Below are positions 34,376 to 43,522 of a stretch of 64,000 bases of DNA, one piece after another. A model generated the notes under the pieces. The model did no database searches. It was not told the DNA's origin and saw only the letters and a list, made by a program, of their open reading frames with translations. The stretch spans positions 1 through 64,000 of the forward strand of contig JACTNB010000009.1 in NCBI GenBank assembly GCA_014584345.1, in the 5' to 3' direction. The position numbers and the translations under genes were made by a program. The DNA is from Planctomycetota bacterium (GTDB lineage: Bacteria; Planctomycetota; Planctomycetia; Planctomycetales; Planctomycetaceae). The number at the start of each line of letters is the position of its first letter. Positions within the stretch are counted from its first letter, which is position 1.

Positions 34376-34513
34376 CTAGCCGCGCCCGTCAGGAAGCGGG
34401 CCACGCGGGGGCAACAAATCGAGATCACACGCCCGAAACAAGGGCCACTGTAGTGGATACCAATGGGAGTGAAGGGACTCAAACGCGGCCCGCTTCCTGA
34501 CGGGCGCGGCTAG
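34376..34513. repeat. 138-base element with perfect 27-base inverted repeats
   Basis: The arm at 34376-34402 (starting CTAGCCGCGCCCGTCAGG) is the exact reverse complement of 34487-34513, with an 84-base centre. It sits between convergent genes (kinase and aldo/keto reductase). The core GCGCCCGTCAGGAAGCGGGC recurs with one mismatch at 58476-58496, so this is a dispersed repeat family. It may be a small non-autonomous mobile element or a strong bidirectional terminator. Confidence 0.75.
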
Positions 34514-34552
34514 TTGAATTAACAATGACGCTGCTAGAAATGCGAAGCCGGG

Positions 34553-35548
34553 TTAGTTCCACTGGAGTTGACTACGGGAGAGCCAGTATTCCTCGGGTGT
34601 TTCCCGGAGGGAATGCAGCGTCTCGGCTGCCCGATCGTCGAATGCAACATCCAACGCCCGCAGGTTGGATTGCAGTTGTGCAACGCCCGCCGCCCCACTG
34701 AGGACAACATCCACCCACGGTTGCGCGAGCACTGCCGCCAGGGCCAGGGCGTCGAGTGTCGTCCCCAGTCGATCCGCTTCGCGCTGCAGCAGGCCGCGGG
34801 ACTCGGCAAAGCGAACCTGCTGGTTCCGCTGAGTCAATCGCCCGTTCGCCAGGGCTTCCTTGATGATTATCCCCAGGCCGGCCGCGTGGGCCTCTTGCAG
34901 TGCGTTCGTGGCAGAGGTTTCCAGTAGATTCCAGGTGGCCTGCACGGTATCGAATAGGCAGACACCGTTTCGCCGGATTTGCAGTGCCCGCTGAATCACT
35001 TCCGCCTGTCGGGGGCCGCTCACACTCAGGCCCAGCAACAGGCCCTGCTGCTTGAGTTCTTCCAGACGACGCAGCACGTCGGCATTCTCGAGGACACCGC
35101 TTTCAAGCGTGGCGGAATGAATCTGGTAGAGACGGAGCCGGTTACCCAGCAGAGCCACGCTTTCCCGCCATTGGGCTTCGAGGTTCTCCAGGGAGTGTTC
35201 CTTTACCTCATGAAAGCGGGCGTCGATTTGCCAGTCGGCGGTGTAGGTGTAGCCCCATTTCGAGCCGATCATCGCGGCATCGGTCGGGATCGCGCGATCC
35301 TCCAGCCAGTTAGCAAGGAATTCTTCCGCGCGACCATAACTGCGGGCGGCATCGAAATACCTGATTCCCTGTTCCCAGGCCTGATCGAGTACGTCCGCCG
35401 CGTGTTGCCGCATCCGTTCGGGGTTGTAATCCTGCAGCAGGTCTTCGGCGTGTCCCAGATTGATATACGCCGGGCGGCCCAGGGCAGCCAGGCCCATTCC
35501 GATCGCGGAAACGCGTTGTCCGGTCTGGCCCAGCAGACGATACTTCAT
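34553..35548 (-). CDS. Aldo/keto reductase
   Basis: The 331-residue protein has the TIM-barrel AKR pattern: VSAIGMGLAALGRP, GIRYFDAARSYGRAEEFLAN (catalytic Asp and Tyr), IGSKWGYTYTADW (Lys), the substrate-pocket region YQIHSATLESG (His) and a late NADP-binding loop around VVLSGAAGVAQLQSNL. These enzymes reduce aldehydes, ketones or sugar ketones with NADPH; the substrate is unknown. GGAAGGGG precedes the ATG. The gene is downstream of the DEAD helicase on the same strand with an 85-base gap. Confidence 0.92.
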   Translation of the reverse strand: MKYRLLGQTGQRVSAIGMGLAALGRPAYINLGHAEDLLQDYNPERMRQHAADVLDQAWEQGIRYFDAARSYGRAEEFLANWLEDRAIPTDAAMIGSKWGYTYTADWQIDARFHEVKEHSLENLEAQWRESVALLGNRLRLYQIHSATLESGVLENADVLRRLEELKQQGLLLGLSVSGPRQAEVIQRALQIRRNGVCLFDTVQATWNLLETSATNALQEAHAAGLGIIIKEALANGRLTQRNQQVRFAESRGLLQREADRLGTTLDALALAAVLAQPWVDVVLSGAAGVAQLQSNLRALDVAFDDRAAETLHSLRETPEEYWLSRSQLQWN

Positions 35549-35633
35549 GACGTCCCCTTCCGATGTCGGCCGCGAAATTCAAGGCGTGGCAAGCTGCCAG
35601 TCTTCCGGGAAGGCCTGATGGTGCGGCTGGACT

Positions 35634-36785
35634 TCAAACGTATTTGCGGGAGCGAGGCGTGTAGGTGTCCATGTCGCCCACACGGTATTCAGGGATGAGC
35701 TTGTTAACCAGAAGTTCTATTTTGGTCAGCTCGTTTCCCTGTTCCTGGGTGACAAACGTGAACGCGCGGCCATGGAATTCCGACGAGAGCCGACCCGCAC
35801 GACCGATCCGGTGCACGTAGTCATCGGAGTGCTCGGGGATATCGTAGTTGATGATGTGTGAGATCCCGCCGACGTCGATCCCACGTCCCACGATATCGGT
35901 TGCAATCAGCATGCGGACTTTGCCCGAGCGAAAATCCTGCATCACGCGATCCCGCTTGGGCTGGGGTAAATCTCCATGCAACGTAGCCACTCCCGGCAGG
36001 CGGGTTTCGAATTTTTGAAACAATTGATCGGCCTTCCGCTTCGTGCGGCAAAATACGATCACTTGTCGCGGACGCTCGTGCATCAGCAACTTCACCAGCA
36101 AGGGGAGCTTCCGGGCTTCGTCCACGGTGCAGTAAAACTGTTCCACGTTACTGGCGGTGACATTCTCGACCGAGATATCAATCCGAACGGGATCACGCAT
36201 GTAATGGCTGGCCAGCCGCTCGACTTCCGGGGGAAGAGTCGCGGACAGCAGCAAGGTCTGCCGATCCTTTGGACACTGCTTTAGAATGAACTCCATATCT
36301 GGCCGAAAGCCAATATCGAGCATGCGATCGGCCTCGTCGAGCACCACCGTCTTCAGTGAACTGAACGAGAGCGATCGACGCTTGAACAGATCGATGACGC
36401 GGCCGGGCGTTCCCACCACAACGTCCACGCCCCGTTCGATTTTCTGGGCTTGCGGTCGGAGCGGACGCCCCCCCACCACCACGGCAATTTCCAGTCGCTC
36501 CTGCAGGCAAATCTTCTGGGATTCGACGGCAACCTGCTCCGAGAGCTCTCGCGTGGGGCAGAGCACCAGGGCCTGGGGTTCCTGTAAGGAAGTCTGCATG
36601 CGTTCCAGAATGGGCATCATGAAAGCGGCGGTTTTGCCGGTTCCCGTCTGAGATTGCCCCAGACAATCCAGGCCCTGCAACGCGGGGGGAATAAATTTTT
36701 CCTGAATGGGGCTGGGGTGCACATAGCCGACGGCACTGAGATGAGCCACGGTTTTCGGGCTCAGACCCAGGTCGGCAAAAGTCAT
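35634..36785 (-). CDS. DEAD-box RNA helicase
   Basis: The 383-residue protein shows all the helicase motifs in order: Q motif (GYVHPSPIQ), GQSQTGTGKT (Walker A), PTRELSEQ, GTPGRVIDL, VLDEADRMLD (DEAD), LSATLP (SAT), VIFCRTKRKAD, DIVGRGIDV and HRIGRAGR. It is the minimal two-RecA core with a tail of about 20 residues, like RhlE/CsdA-type enzymes without extra domains. Such proteins remodel RNA in ribosome assembly or cold adaptation. The ATG at 36785 is preferred because MTFADLGLSP matches the family's usual beginning; a TTG at 36803 is possible. A 287-base untranslated gap separates it from the ftsH stop. Confidence 0.95.
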   Translation of the reverse strand: MTFADLGLSPKTVAHLSAVGYVHPSPIQEKFIPPALQGLDCLGQSQTGTGKTAAFMMPILERMQTSLQEPQALVLCPTRELSEQVAVESQKICLQERLEIAVVVGGRPLRPQAQKIERGVDVVVGTPGRVIDLFKRRSLSFSSLKTVVLDEADRMLDIGFRPDMEFILKQCPKDRQTLLLSATLPPEVERLASHYMRDPVRIDISVENVTASNVEQFYCTVDEARKLPLLVKLLMHERPRQVIVFCRTKRKADQLFQKFETRLPGVATLHGDLPQPKRDRVMQDFRSGKVRMLIATDIVGRGIDVGGISHIINYDIPEHSDDYVHRIGRAGRLSSEFHGRAFTFVTQEQGNELTKIELLVNKLIPEYRVGDMDTYTPRSRKYV

Positions 36786-37072
36786 TTTCGACGAATCAAA
36801 CAAATTCCTCTCCCGTCAACATCCTCTCGAAGTGTTTCCATTTATTTTATGACACAGCAGTTTACGCATTGTGCACCGAAATTTACAGTCCGCCCACCCC
36901 TCGCGCAAACGAGTTTCCTCGAACCCGGTCCACGGATTCGGTGAACTTGTACATTCCGATGCATCAAATAAACCACGGAGACTCAAAGGGGACGCCGTGA
37001 ATTTCACGCATTCTCGGCGACCTTGCGTCTGCTCGCTGCCTTCTTCCTTTGATCCGTTGACCAACCGGAGCC

Positions 37073-39070
37073 TTAGACGCGAACTTGCCTCTGGCCCAGA
37101 ATTTTTTCGATTTCGTCGCTGTCGAGGATTTCGTTTTCCGTGAGTGCGAGCGAGAGGGCATCGAGTTTCTCCCGATGCTCCTCAAGCAGGCTCGTCGCCT
37201 TGTCGGACGCGGCGAACAGCACCCGCTGGATTTCCTGATCCACCTGGTGAGCCGTCGCGTCGCTGTAGGCGCGCATCTCGTGCATTTCCTTCCCCAGAAA
37301 CGGATCTTCCTCGGCATGCCGAAAGGCGGCAGGGCCGATGGTTTCACTCATCCCCCAATGCGACACCATGCGCCGCGCCAGATCGGTGGCCCGCTTCAAA
37401 TCGTCGGAGGCATTCGCTGTGTATTCGTTGAACACGAGTTTCTCGGCGGCCCGGCCGCCCAGCAGCATGGCCAATTGTTGATGCAATCGCTGTTCACCGA
37501 TGCTGTGGCGTTCCTCGTCGGGACGGAGTTGGGTCACGCCCAGCGCCCGGCCGCGCGGAACGATGGTCACTTTATGCACGGGATCGAGTTCGGGAAGCAT
37601 CCAGGCTATCAACGCATGGCCTGCCTCGTGATAGGCCGTCATTTTCTTTTCCTTGTCGGACAAAATATCCTCGCGTTTGATCCCCATGATGACCCGATCG
37701 GCGGCAGCCTCGAAGTCTTCCTTGTCCACCTTGTTTTTTGCGGTCCGTGTGGCGTGCAAGGCGGCCTCGTTGACCAGATTCTTGAGATCCGCCCCGGAAA
37801 ACCCGATGGTGCTGGCGGCAATCTTTCCCAGATCGACATCGTCAGAAAGCGGGACGTGACGACAATGCACCTTCAGGATTCCCAGGCGACCATCCCGCGT
37901 CGGCAGATCGACCACGATATGCCGATCGAACCGCCCGGGACGTGTCAGGGCCTTGTCCAGCACGTCGGGACGATTCGTGGCGGCAATCACGATCACCGCC
38001 TCGTTCTGGGCAAACCCATCCATTTCACTGAGAATCTGATTCAGGGTTTGTTCCCGTTCATCGTGCCCGCCTCCAAACCCCGCCCCACGCATGCGCCCCA
38101 CGGCGTCGATTTCATCGATGAACACGATACAGGGAGCGTTTTCCTTGGCCGTGCGGAATAAATCCCGCACCCGGCTGGCTCCCACCCCCACAAACATCTG
38201 AATGAATTCGGAGCCGTTGATGCTGTAAAAGGGGACTTCCGCTTCGCCGGCGGTGGCTCGTGCCAGCAACGTTTTTCCGTTGCCCGGCGAGCCCATCAGC
38301 AGTACCCCCTTAGGAATCTGGGCTCCCAGCCGCTGAAACTTGGCGGGCTGCTTCAGGAATTCCACGACTTCCTGCAACTCCAGCTTGGGTTGCTCCATGC
38401 CGGCGACATCGTCGAATGTGGTTTTTTTATCGGAAGGCCGAAACTCCCGCGCGGGGCTTTTGGCGAAACTGCCAAACATCCCCCCGGAACCCATCGGGTC
38501 GGAACTCCGCCGCATGATCACGAAGAAGACGACCATGACCAGCATCAGCCCCCCCATCCAGATCAGTAACTGGGTCATCAGGGAGAGCTGCGTGGTGGTG
38601 TCTTCAAAGTCGACTCCCTGGCGGGTCAATTCCGCAAGCAGGCGGTCGCTTTCGAACTGGGGAATCTGCGTTTGAAAGATGTCTTCCAGCTTGCGGGCCG
38701 GCTTATCGCCTTCGGGAGCAGGCAACTCGGGAATCTTCTTCCATTTCCCGACAATCTGCAAACCGGAAATCTTCAGGGATTCGATATTTCCTGCCTCCAG
38801 TTGTTTCCAGAAGAAGCCATATTTCACCCGTCGGCCCGACTGGTCTTCTCCCATGTAGATCAGCCAGAGAATGGCAATGCCGAACAAGGCAATGAGAAAC
38901 CAGGGAATGCGCGGAGGAGCCACCTGCCGCTGGGGGAGGGGACCTCCCGGTCCTGCGGGGCCCTGGTTACCGGCGGATTTCTCTCCCTCGGGTGGCAGGG
39001 GCCGGGCCGATGGTTCGGGGGGAGTTTTCTGTTCTGGTTGAGGCTCGTTCATCCGGCGGTAAATTTCCAT
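37073..39070 (-). CDS. ftsH: ATP-dependent zinc metalloprotease FtsH
   Basis: The 665-residue protein has a Pro-rich N-terminal tail, a membrane helix (PWFLIALFGIAILWLIYMG), a periplasmic domain, a second helix (LLIWMGGLMLVMVVFFVIM) and an AAA domain with Walker A (GSPGNGKT), Walker B (IVFIDEIDAVG) and SRH (ATNRPDVLDKAL). The M41 protease follows, with the zinc motif HEAGH and a third ligand Asp in the DDLKRATDLAR region. FtsH degrades misassembled membrane proteins and short-lived regulators. The loop reads SPGN where most family members have PPGT, a minor variation. The start at 39070 is uncertain, as Met at 39052 also fits. The tail after residue 640 is short. The upstream neighbour is a glycosyltransferase gene on the same strand. 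Confidence 0.96.
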   Translation of the reverse strand: MEIYRRMNEPQPEQKTPPEPSARPLPPEGEKSAGNQGPAGPGGPLPQRQVAPPRIPWFLIALFGIAILWLIYMGEDQSGRRVKYGFFWKQLEAGNIESLKISGLQIVGKWKKIPELPAPEGDKPARKLEDIFQTQIPQFESDRLLAELTRQGVDFEDTTTQLSLMTQLLIWMGGLMLVMVVFFVIMRRSSDPMGSGGMFGSFAKSPAREFRPSDKKTTFDDVAGMEQPKLELQEVVEFLKQPAKFQRLGAQIPKGVLLMGSPGNGKTLLARATAGEAEVPFYSINGSEFIQMFVGVGASRVRDLFRTAKENAPCIVFIDEIDAVGRMRGAGFGGGHDEREQTLNQILSEMDGFAQNEAVIVIAATNRPDVLDKALTRPGRFDRHIVVDLPTRDGRLGILKVHCRHVPLSDDVDLGKIAASTIGFSGADLKNLVNEAALHATRTAKNKVDKEDFEAAADRVIMGIKREDILSDKEKKMTAYHEAGHALIAWMLPELDPVHKVTIVPRGRALGVTQLRPDEERHSIGEQRLHQQLAMLLGGRAAEKLVFNEYTANASDDLKRATDLARRMVSHWGMSETIGPAAFRHAEEDPFLGKEMHEMRAYSDATAHQVDQEIQRVLFAASDKATSLLEEHREKLDALSLALTENEILDSDEIEKILGQRQVRV

Positions 39071-39186
39071 CAAGGATTAGAATATTCAAAACCAGGCAGG
39101 CTCGTTCTCGGTCGTCCCTTTAGGCGGAATGTCCGGAATTGCCAGGAAGGTCACATTGTTATCACGGGGCAGGCAACCCGGTGCGA

Positions 39187-40023
39187 TTACTCCGCCAAGC
39201 CGTACCGTACAATACAATACAAGGCCTTGAAACCATCGCGCCACCCGATTTTTTTGCCCTGGTCGTAGGTGCGGCCGCAATAGCTCACCGATAACTCGAA
39301 GATCCGCAGCCGCCTGCGGGCGATGCGCGCGGTCACTTCCGGTTCAAAGCCAAAGCGGTTCTGTCGCAATAGGGGGGCAATCTCCTGGATCACTTCCCGC
39401 CGGAAGACCTTGTAACAGGTTTCCATATCGGTCAGGTTCAAGTTTGTAAAGCAATTCGAGAGCTGCGTCAGGAAGTTGTTTCCCAGATAGTGCCAGAAAT
39501 ACAATACGCGGTGAGGCTGGTCCCCCAGAAACCGGCTGCCGTACACCACGTCGGCCTTACCCTGAATGATGGGACGGAGCAGTCGAGGATATTCGTTGGG
39601 GTTGTATTCGAGATCGGCATCCTGAATGATCACGATATCGCCCGTGGCGCGTTGAAATCCGGTGCGTAGCGCCGCTCCCTTCCCCTGGTTAATCTCGTGA
39701 TACGCGAAAACATAGCGATTCATGTCTCCGGCCTGGGCGGGGGGTTGGTCTCGTTCCATCTGCCGCAATAAATCCCCCGTGCCATCGCGACTGCAATCAT
39801 CCACCAGGATAATTTCCTTGCGGATGGGAACTTCGCACACCTGCTCCAGAATGAGATGCAGTGTTTCCCGTTCGTTGTACACGGGAATCACCACACTCAG
39901 GAGCAACTCCTGCGGGATGGCATAAATACCCAGCTGGTCGCAGGCCACCTTGCCCAGCGTTTCTTCCAGGCGGGCGTACCACGCGGGAGAATAAGGTAAA
40001 CCGAAATCTTCACGTTCAATCAC
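39187..40023 (-). CDS. Family 2 glycosyltransferase (dolichyl-phosphate glucosyl/mannosyl type)
   Basis: The 278-residue protein has SVVIPVYNERETLHLIL, IILVDDCSRDGTGDLL, GKGAALRTGF and the metal-binding IIQDADLEYNP. The acceptor-side region DVVYGSRFLG, LTDMETCYKVFRREV and RFGFEPEVTARIA follow, a clear DPM1-like GT2. These enzymes charge a polyprenyl phosphate with a sugar for use outside the cytoplasm. The GTG at 40023 (MIEREDFGLPY) is chosen because GGAATGGA precedes it; the frame stays open far upstream but overlaps mobA in antisense, which is not credible coding. It is divergent from mobA. Confidence 0.9.
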   Translation of the reverse strand: MIEREDFGLPYSPAWYARLEETLGKVACDQLGIYAIPQELLLSVVIPVYNERETLHLILEQVCEVPIRKEIILVDDCSRDGTGDLLRQMERDQPPAQAGDMNRYVFAYHEINQGKGAALRTGFQRATGDIVIIQDADLEYNPNEYPRLLRPIIQGKADVVYGSRFLGDQPHRVLYFWHYLGNNFLTQLSNCFTNLNLTDMETCYKVFRREVIQEIAPLLRQNRFGFEPEVTARIARRRLRIFELSVSYCGRTYDQGKKIGWRDGFKALYCIVRYGLAE

Positions 40024-40254
40024 GGTCGTTGGTCCATTCCGATCGACAGACGCGGTACAATCAATGCAATTAGCCCGCGGGGACGGGAGCGGGCAGCTTT
40101 CCGGTTGGAAGGCGGCGCACGGTCGCGCCCGAAGCCGGGAATTCCGTATGTTAGGCTGGCAAACAGGTTCCGACAACCAACGAATGAGCCCTTTCCTGCC
40201 GGGACCCCCCTGTTTTTTGACAGTTTGGACGCCGCGGAATTCGGGAAACACCGC

Positions 40255-40950
40255 ATGAACACAAATGATCACATGCCTGAAGTGGGCATTCCCCCGGGGG
40301 GTTACATCCTCTGCGGCGGGCAGTCGCGGCGGTTTGGTTCCGACAAGGCCCGCCAGCTGATCGACGACCACCCGCTGATTACGCATGTCGCGCGACAACT
40401 GGATCCTGCCTGTGGGAATGTCTGGGCCATTGCCGATCGACCGGACAAATACCAGGACTTGGGCTTGAGCACACTGGCGGATCTCCGTCCCGGGCAGGGG
40501 CCCCTGGGAGGCTTGCATACGGCCCTGGCGCATGCCGCCGAACGGGGAACATCGCCTTGGATTGTACTTGCCAGCTGCGATCAGACCCGGATCGAACCGG
40601 TCTGGCTGAGCCTGTTTCGGGAGCTGCTCGCTGATCAGCCCCAGGCGCGGGCCGTGCTGTTTCGCGAGACGTCTGCGTTCCGCAAGTCCCCGTATCTCTG
40701 GCATCCCTTTCCGGGGATGTATCATATCGATTTACTCCCCCGGGTGAACGCGCAGCTCGAACGGGGGGAGCGCGCGCTGCAGGCGTTCCTGGCCAGCCTG
40801 CGGGATCTGCTGGTCGCGGTTCCCTTGCCTGCGGACTGGCCTGCGATTCCACAAATCAATACGCCCGTGGAATTAGCACTCTGGCGCCTCGAAGCAGCCC
40901 GGCTCGGCTCGGAGACCGGGGCAAAACGGGAAATTCAGGCTTCGGAATAA
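40255..40950 (+). CDS. mobA: Molybdenum cofactor guanylyltransferase MobA-like
   Basis: The 231-residue protein begins, after a short leader, with GYILCGGQSRRFGSDKARQL, the G-G-x-S-x-R-x-G-x-D-K nucleotide-binding signature of MobA. It continues with LRPGQGPLGGLHTAL, the metal-binding ASCDQTRIEP (usually a Cys-Asp/Asp pair) and INTPVEL near the end (N-T-P motif). MobA attaches GMP to molybdopterin; related enzymes transfer other nucleotides. Given the full set of motifs this call is fairly firm, but no other Mo-cofactor gene is in the window. The ATG at 40255 has GGGAAA upstream. It starts a plus-strand run with a Nudix gene and trmL. Confidence 0.85.
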   Translation: MNTNDHMPEVGIPPGGYILCGGQSRRFGSDKARQLIDDHPLITHVARQLDPACGNVWAIADRPDKYQDLGLSTLADLRPGQGPLGGLHTALAHAAERGTSPWIVLASCDQTRIEPVWLSLFRELLADQPQARAVLFRETSAFRKSPYLWHPFPGMYHIDLLPRVNAQLERGERALQAFLASLRDLLVAVPLPADWPAIPQINTPVELALWRLEAARLGSETGAKREIQASE

Positions 40951-41122
40951 CGTTTGATAGTGGCAAAAAATCAACCATGTGTTAGAGTGTCAATCGTTTG
41001 CGAGATGTTCCCGTGATCACAACGCGGCGTTGAATCGTCGCTTAGGATTTGCCAGCGCCTGGCGAAGGAGTTCTCACCGCATACCATGCGACCACTGTTC
41101 TCTCCCTGACAGGATCGAACCC

Positions 41123-41533
41123 ATGTTGAAAATCGGCATCGCTATTGTCGAATCCCAGGGCCATTATCTGGTGGGGGTGCGGGGCCCGGGAGTCCCCCTC
41201 GCCGGGTTTCACGAGTTCCCGGGAGGCAAACAGATTGTGCCCGAAAGTACCTGCGAAACAGCGGTGCGCGAGTGTCACGAGGAAACAGGACTGGTCGTGG
41301 TGCCACGCGAGATGTTGCATCAGCAAAGCCATGACTACGAACACGACGAAGTCCAGCTCGATTTCTGGCTGTGCGAACCGCGTGCCTCCATTCCGGGACT
41401 CCTGCCCGAAGTGATCGCCCCCTGGCGCTGGGTCCCCGCGGAAGATTTGTTTCGCCTCGGTTTTCCACCGGCAAATGCCGCTGTCCTGAACTTGCTGCAA
41501 CAGCAGCGTCAAGCCCTGCGGAGCGAATTTTGA
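41123..41533 (+). CDS. Nudix hydrolase (MutT-like)
   Basis: The 136-residue protein has an exact Nudix box, G-x5-E-x7-REC-x-EE-x-GL (from GGKQIVPESTCETAV to HEETGL), and the typical MutT start KIGIAIVESQGHYLVGVRG. The region EFPGGK binds substrate. MutT-type enzymes remove oxidised dGTP or other nucleoside diphosphate-linked compounds. The later DEVQLDFWLCEP and VIAPWRWVPAEDL complete the short fold. AGGA precedes the ATG at 41123 with good spacing; the frame is open upstream but lacks conserved text. The next gene starts inside its stop codon. Confidence 0.92.
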   Translation: MLKIGIAIVESQGHYLVGVRGPGVPLAGFHEFPGGKQIVPESTCETAVRECHEETGLVVVPREMLHQQSHDYEHDEVQLDFWLCEPRASIPGLLPEVIAPWRWVPAEDLFRLGFPPANAAVLNLLQQQRQALRSEF

Positions 41534-42018
41534 ATTCTGGCGTCGGTTCGGATCCGTTGTTGCATGTGGTGCTGTTTCAACCGGAAATCCCTCAAAATAC
41601 CGGGAATATCGGCCGGAGTTGTGTCGCCGTCGGGGCCAAGTTGTGGTTGATTCGACCGCTCGGTTATCAGCTCGACTCCCGTTATCTCAAGCGGGCAGGA
41701 CTCGATTACTGGGAACACCTCGACTGGGAAGCCATCGATTCCTGGGACGAAGTCCGGCAGCGACTGCCCCATGCCAGGGTCTGGTGTTTCACCAAGCACG
41801 GCTCGAAAGCCCCCTGGGAAGCCACGTTTACCCCCGGGGACATTCTGCTGTTCGGCAGTGAAAGCCGGGGACTACCCGAGACGATTCGCGGAGCACATGC
41901 CAGCGGGTGTCTCCGTCTGCCGATGCATCCCGAAGTCCGCAGCCTGAACCTCGCCAGTACCGTCAATGCGGTGGTTTACGAAGCGGTCCGACAATTCGGA
42001 GGATTGCCCCCGCGATAG
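41530..42018 (+). CDS. trmL: tRNA (cytidine(34)-2'-O)-methyltransferase TrmL
   Basis: The 162-residue protein is a minimal SpoU/TrmD-fold (SPOUT) methyltransferase: LLHVVLFQPEIPQNTGNIGR, the motif II region FGSESRGLPE, and motif III LRLPMHPEVRSLNLASTVN with the conserved Asn-Leu-Ala-Ser. TrmL methylates the wobble ribose of tRNA-Leu. The TTG at 41530 is the best start because it overlaps the Nudix stop (TTTGA) and GCGGAGCG lies just upstream; the open frame before it is out of family text. It ends 26 bases before the convergent DUF58 gene. Confidence 0.93.
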   Translation: MNSGVGSDPLLHVVLFQPEIPQNTGNIGRSCVAVGAKLWLIRPLGYQLDSRYLKRAGLDYWEHLDWEAIDSWDEVRQRLPHARVWCFTKHGSKAPWEATFTPGDILLFGSESRGLPETIRGAHASGCLRLPMHPEVRSLNLASTVNAVVYEAVRQFGGLPPR

Positions 42019-42044
42019 CAAGCCGCGCTCGCGGGCGGCTCCGT

Positions 42045-43499
42045 TCAATCGATGGGATTCGGCTGGAAATACTCGGCGACGCTTTCCGGCTCCGCCTCGA
42101 GAATCGTCAGCCCCTGCCAGATGCCGGCGGATTCGTGGTCCTGGGCATTCTTGGAAGATAGATACTCCCGCTTATCCCGGGTGGTGATCAACACGCATCG
42201 GGTGGCTCCCGTTTGACGGGCTATGATTTCCGTCTCGATCGCATGCAGGCTGAACTGATCTCCCGCATCGGCCAGGGCCAACTGATCGAGCAGCACTTCC
42301 GCCGATTGCTGAAGCTGGCTCCCCAGCCATTGACGCCGCTGGTCGCCAAATCCAATATAATCCAATTGTTGCGGACCGCATTCCTGCAGGTAATTCCAGC
42401 CCAGCGTGGCTGCCAGGCAAACCGCCAATTCCACGCGCTCGCGTTGACGCAACATTTGTTTTTCACCGCCGCCGGTCACTGAGCCCGGTTGCCACAAATC
42501 CAGTATCAACAGCAGGCGCCGGTCCCGGTTGGGACGATACTCGCGCACCATCAATTCGTTCCTGCGGGCGGATGTTTTCCAGTGGATCGAACGCAATTCA
42601 TCCCCCTGCCGGTATTCCCGAATGCGATGAAATTCATCGTGATGGGCACCGGTCTGGCCTTGAGAAACGCGGCTCGCTTCCTGTCCGTCGGTCAGCCGGC
42701 GCAGCCACCAGTTTGCCAAGTATCCAATGCGAGGATACACCAGCATTTCCGCGTACGATTCAATTTGCCGCCCCCGCTCCACGATGCCCAGGGGAAACCG
42801 CGAGGTCACCCGGGCCGGCCCAATCCGATAGCGGCCTCGCTGCATGAACCGCACCTGATAACGGCCGGTTCGAGAAGTCGAGGGGGGAACTAGCGCGAAC
42901 ATCAGCCTGCCATTCAAGATCTCCCGCGGACCGACGATGCGGTCCTCGACCGATACCAGGCAGGACGAAACCCAGCGTTTTCGATTCTCGAGTGTAATAT
43001 CCACGGAGGCAGGTTCTCCCAACATAATCCGGCCTGGCAACGCGCGCTTTAACTCAAGGCGGCGCGTCATCGAAAACGAGATGCCTCCATTCACAATAAA
43101 CGGCCCCGCCATCAACGCGAATATTAGCATCAGGGTGTTGGTTTTACCGAACAATGCCCCCAGCAGCATGATGGCCAACATCAACACATAGATCTGCCCC
43201 TCCGCCGGCAGGCGGAACAGGTTGTGGGAATGAACCGCCTGCTGGCCCGACCTCCCAGGCAAGCCCGGCAACGTGCGGCGATAACGAGCCCACAATTCGG
43301 TTTGCAGTTCGATCCAGGTTTTCATGCCCCAGACGGAGGTCAGTAATAACACCAGATAACTCCCCCACAAGAACATCGAGGGCAGAGACCGATGCAGCAC
43401 TCCCGTGATCAACTCGAACAGCAACAGCCCCAAGCCCGACACCATGGCCAGGCCCGAAAGCAGCAACAGGGGGATCGGGGAGAGGTTGGATTCACGCAT
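42045..43499 (-). CDS. DUF58-domain membrane protein
   Basis: The 484-residue protein has two or three N-terminal hydrophobic segments (LLLLSGLAMVSGLGLLLFEL and around LVLLLTSVWGMK), then a domain with the DUF58 core: SIHWKTSARRNELMVREY followed by RRLLLILDLWQ (the D-x-x beginning a vWA-like fold). It continues with AVCLAATLGWNYLQECG. DUF58 proteins usually sit with MoxR ATPases and vWA proteins in an assembly or chaperone system; neither partner is next to it here. The C-terminal part, VLITTRDKREYLS, is a normal end. It follows the radical SAM gene by 23 bases, so both may be co-transcribed. Confidence 0.85.
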   Translation of the reverse strand: MRESNLSPIPLLLLSGLAMVSGLGLLLFELITGVLHRSLPSMFLWGSYLVLLLTSVWGMKTWIELQTELWARYRRTLPGLPGRSGQQAVHSHNLFRLPAEGQIYVLMLAIMLLGALFGKTNTLMLIFALMAGPFIVNGGISFSMTRRLELKRALPGRIMLGEPASVDITLENRKRWVSSCLVSVEDRIVGPREILNGRLMFALVPPSTSRTGRYQVRFMQRGRYRIGPARVTSRFPLGIVERGRQIESYAEMLVYPRIGYLANWWLRRLTDGQEASRVSQGQTGAHHDEFHRIREYRQGDELRSIHWKTSARRNELMVREYRPNRDRRLLLILDLWQPGSVTGGGEKQMLRQRERVELAVCLAATLGWNYLQECGPQQLDYIGFGDQRRQWLGSQLQQSAEVLLDQLALADAGDQFSLHAIETEIIARQTGATRCVLITTRDKREYLSSKNAQDHESAGIWQGLTILEAEPESVAEYFQPNPID

Positions 43500-43522
43500 T
43501 GTTCGAATGGAAGGGCCAGGCG

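Noticed and set aside
36804..37072. Possible common environmental-bacteria repeat (CTCCGTGG-type text) between ftsH and the DEAD helicase
   Set aside because: The resemblance is from memory only and a second copy was not found in the window.
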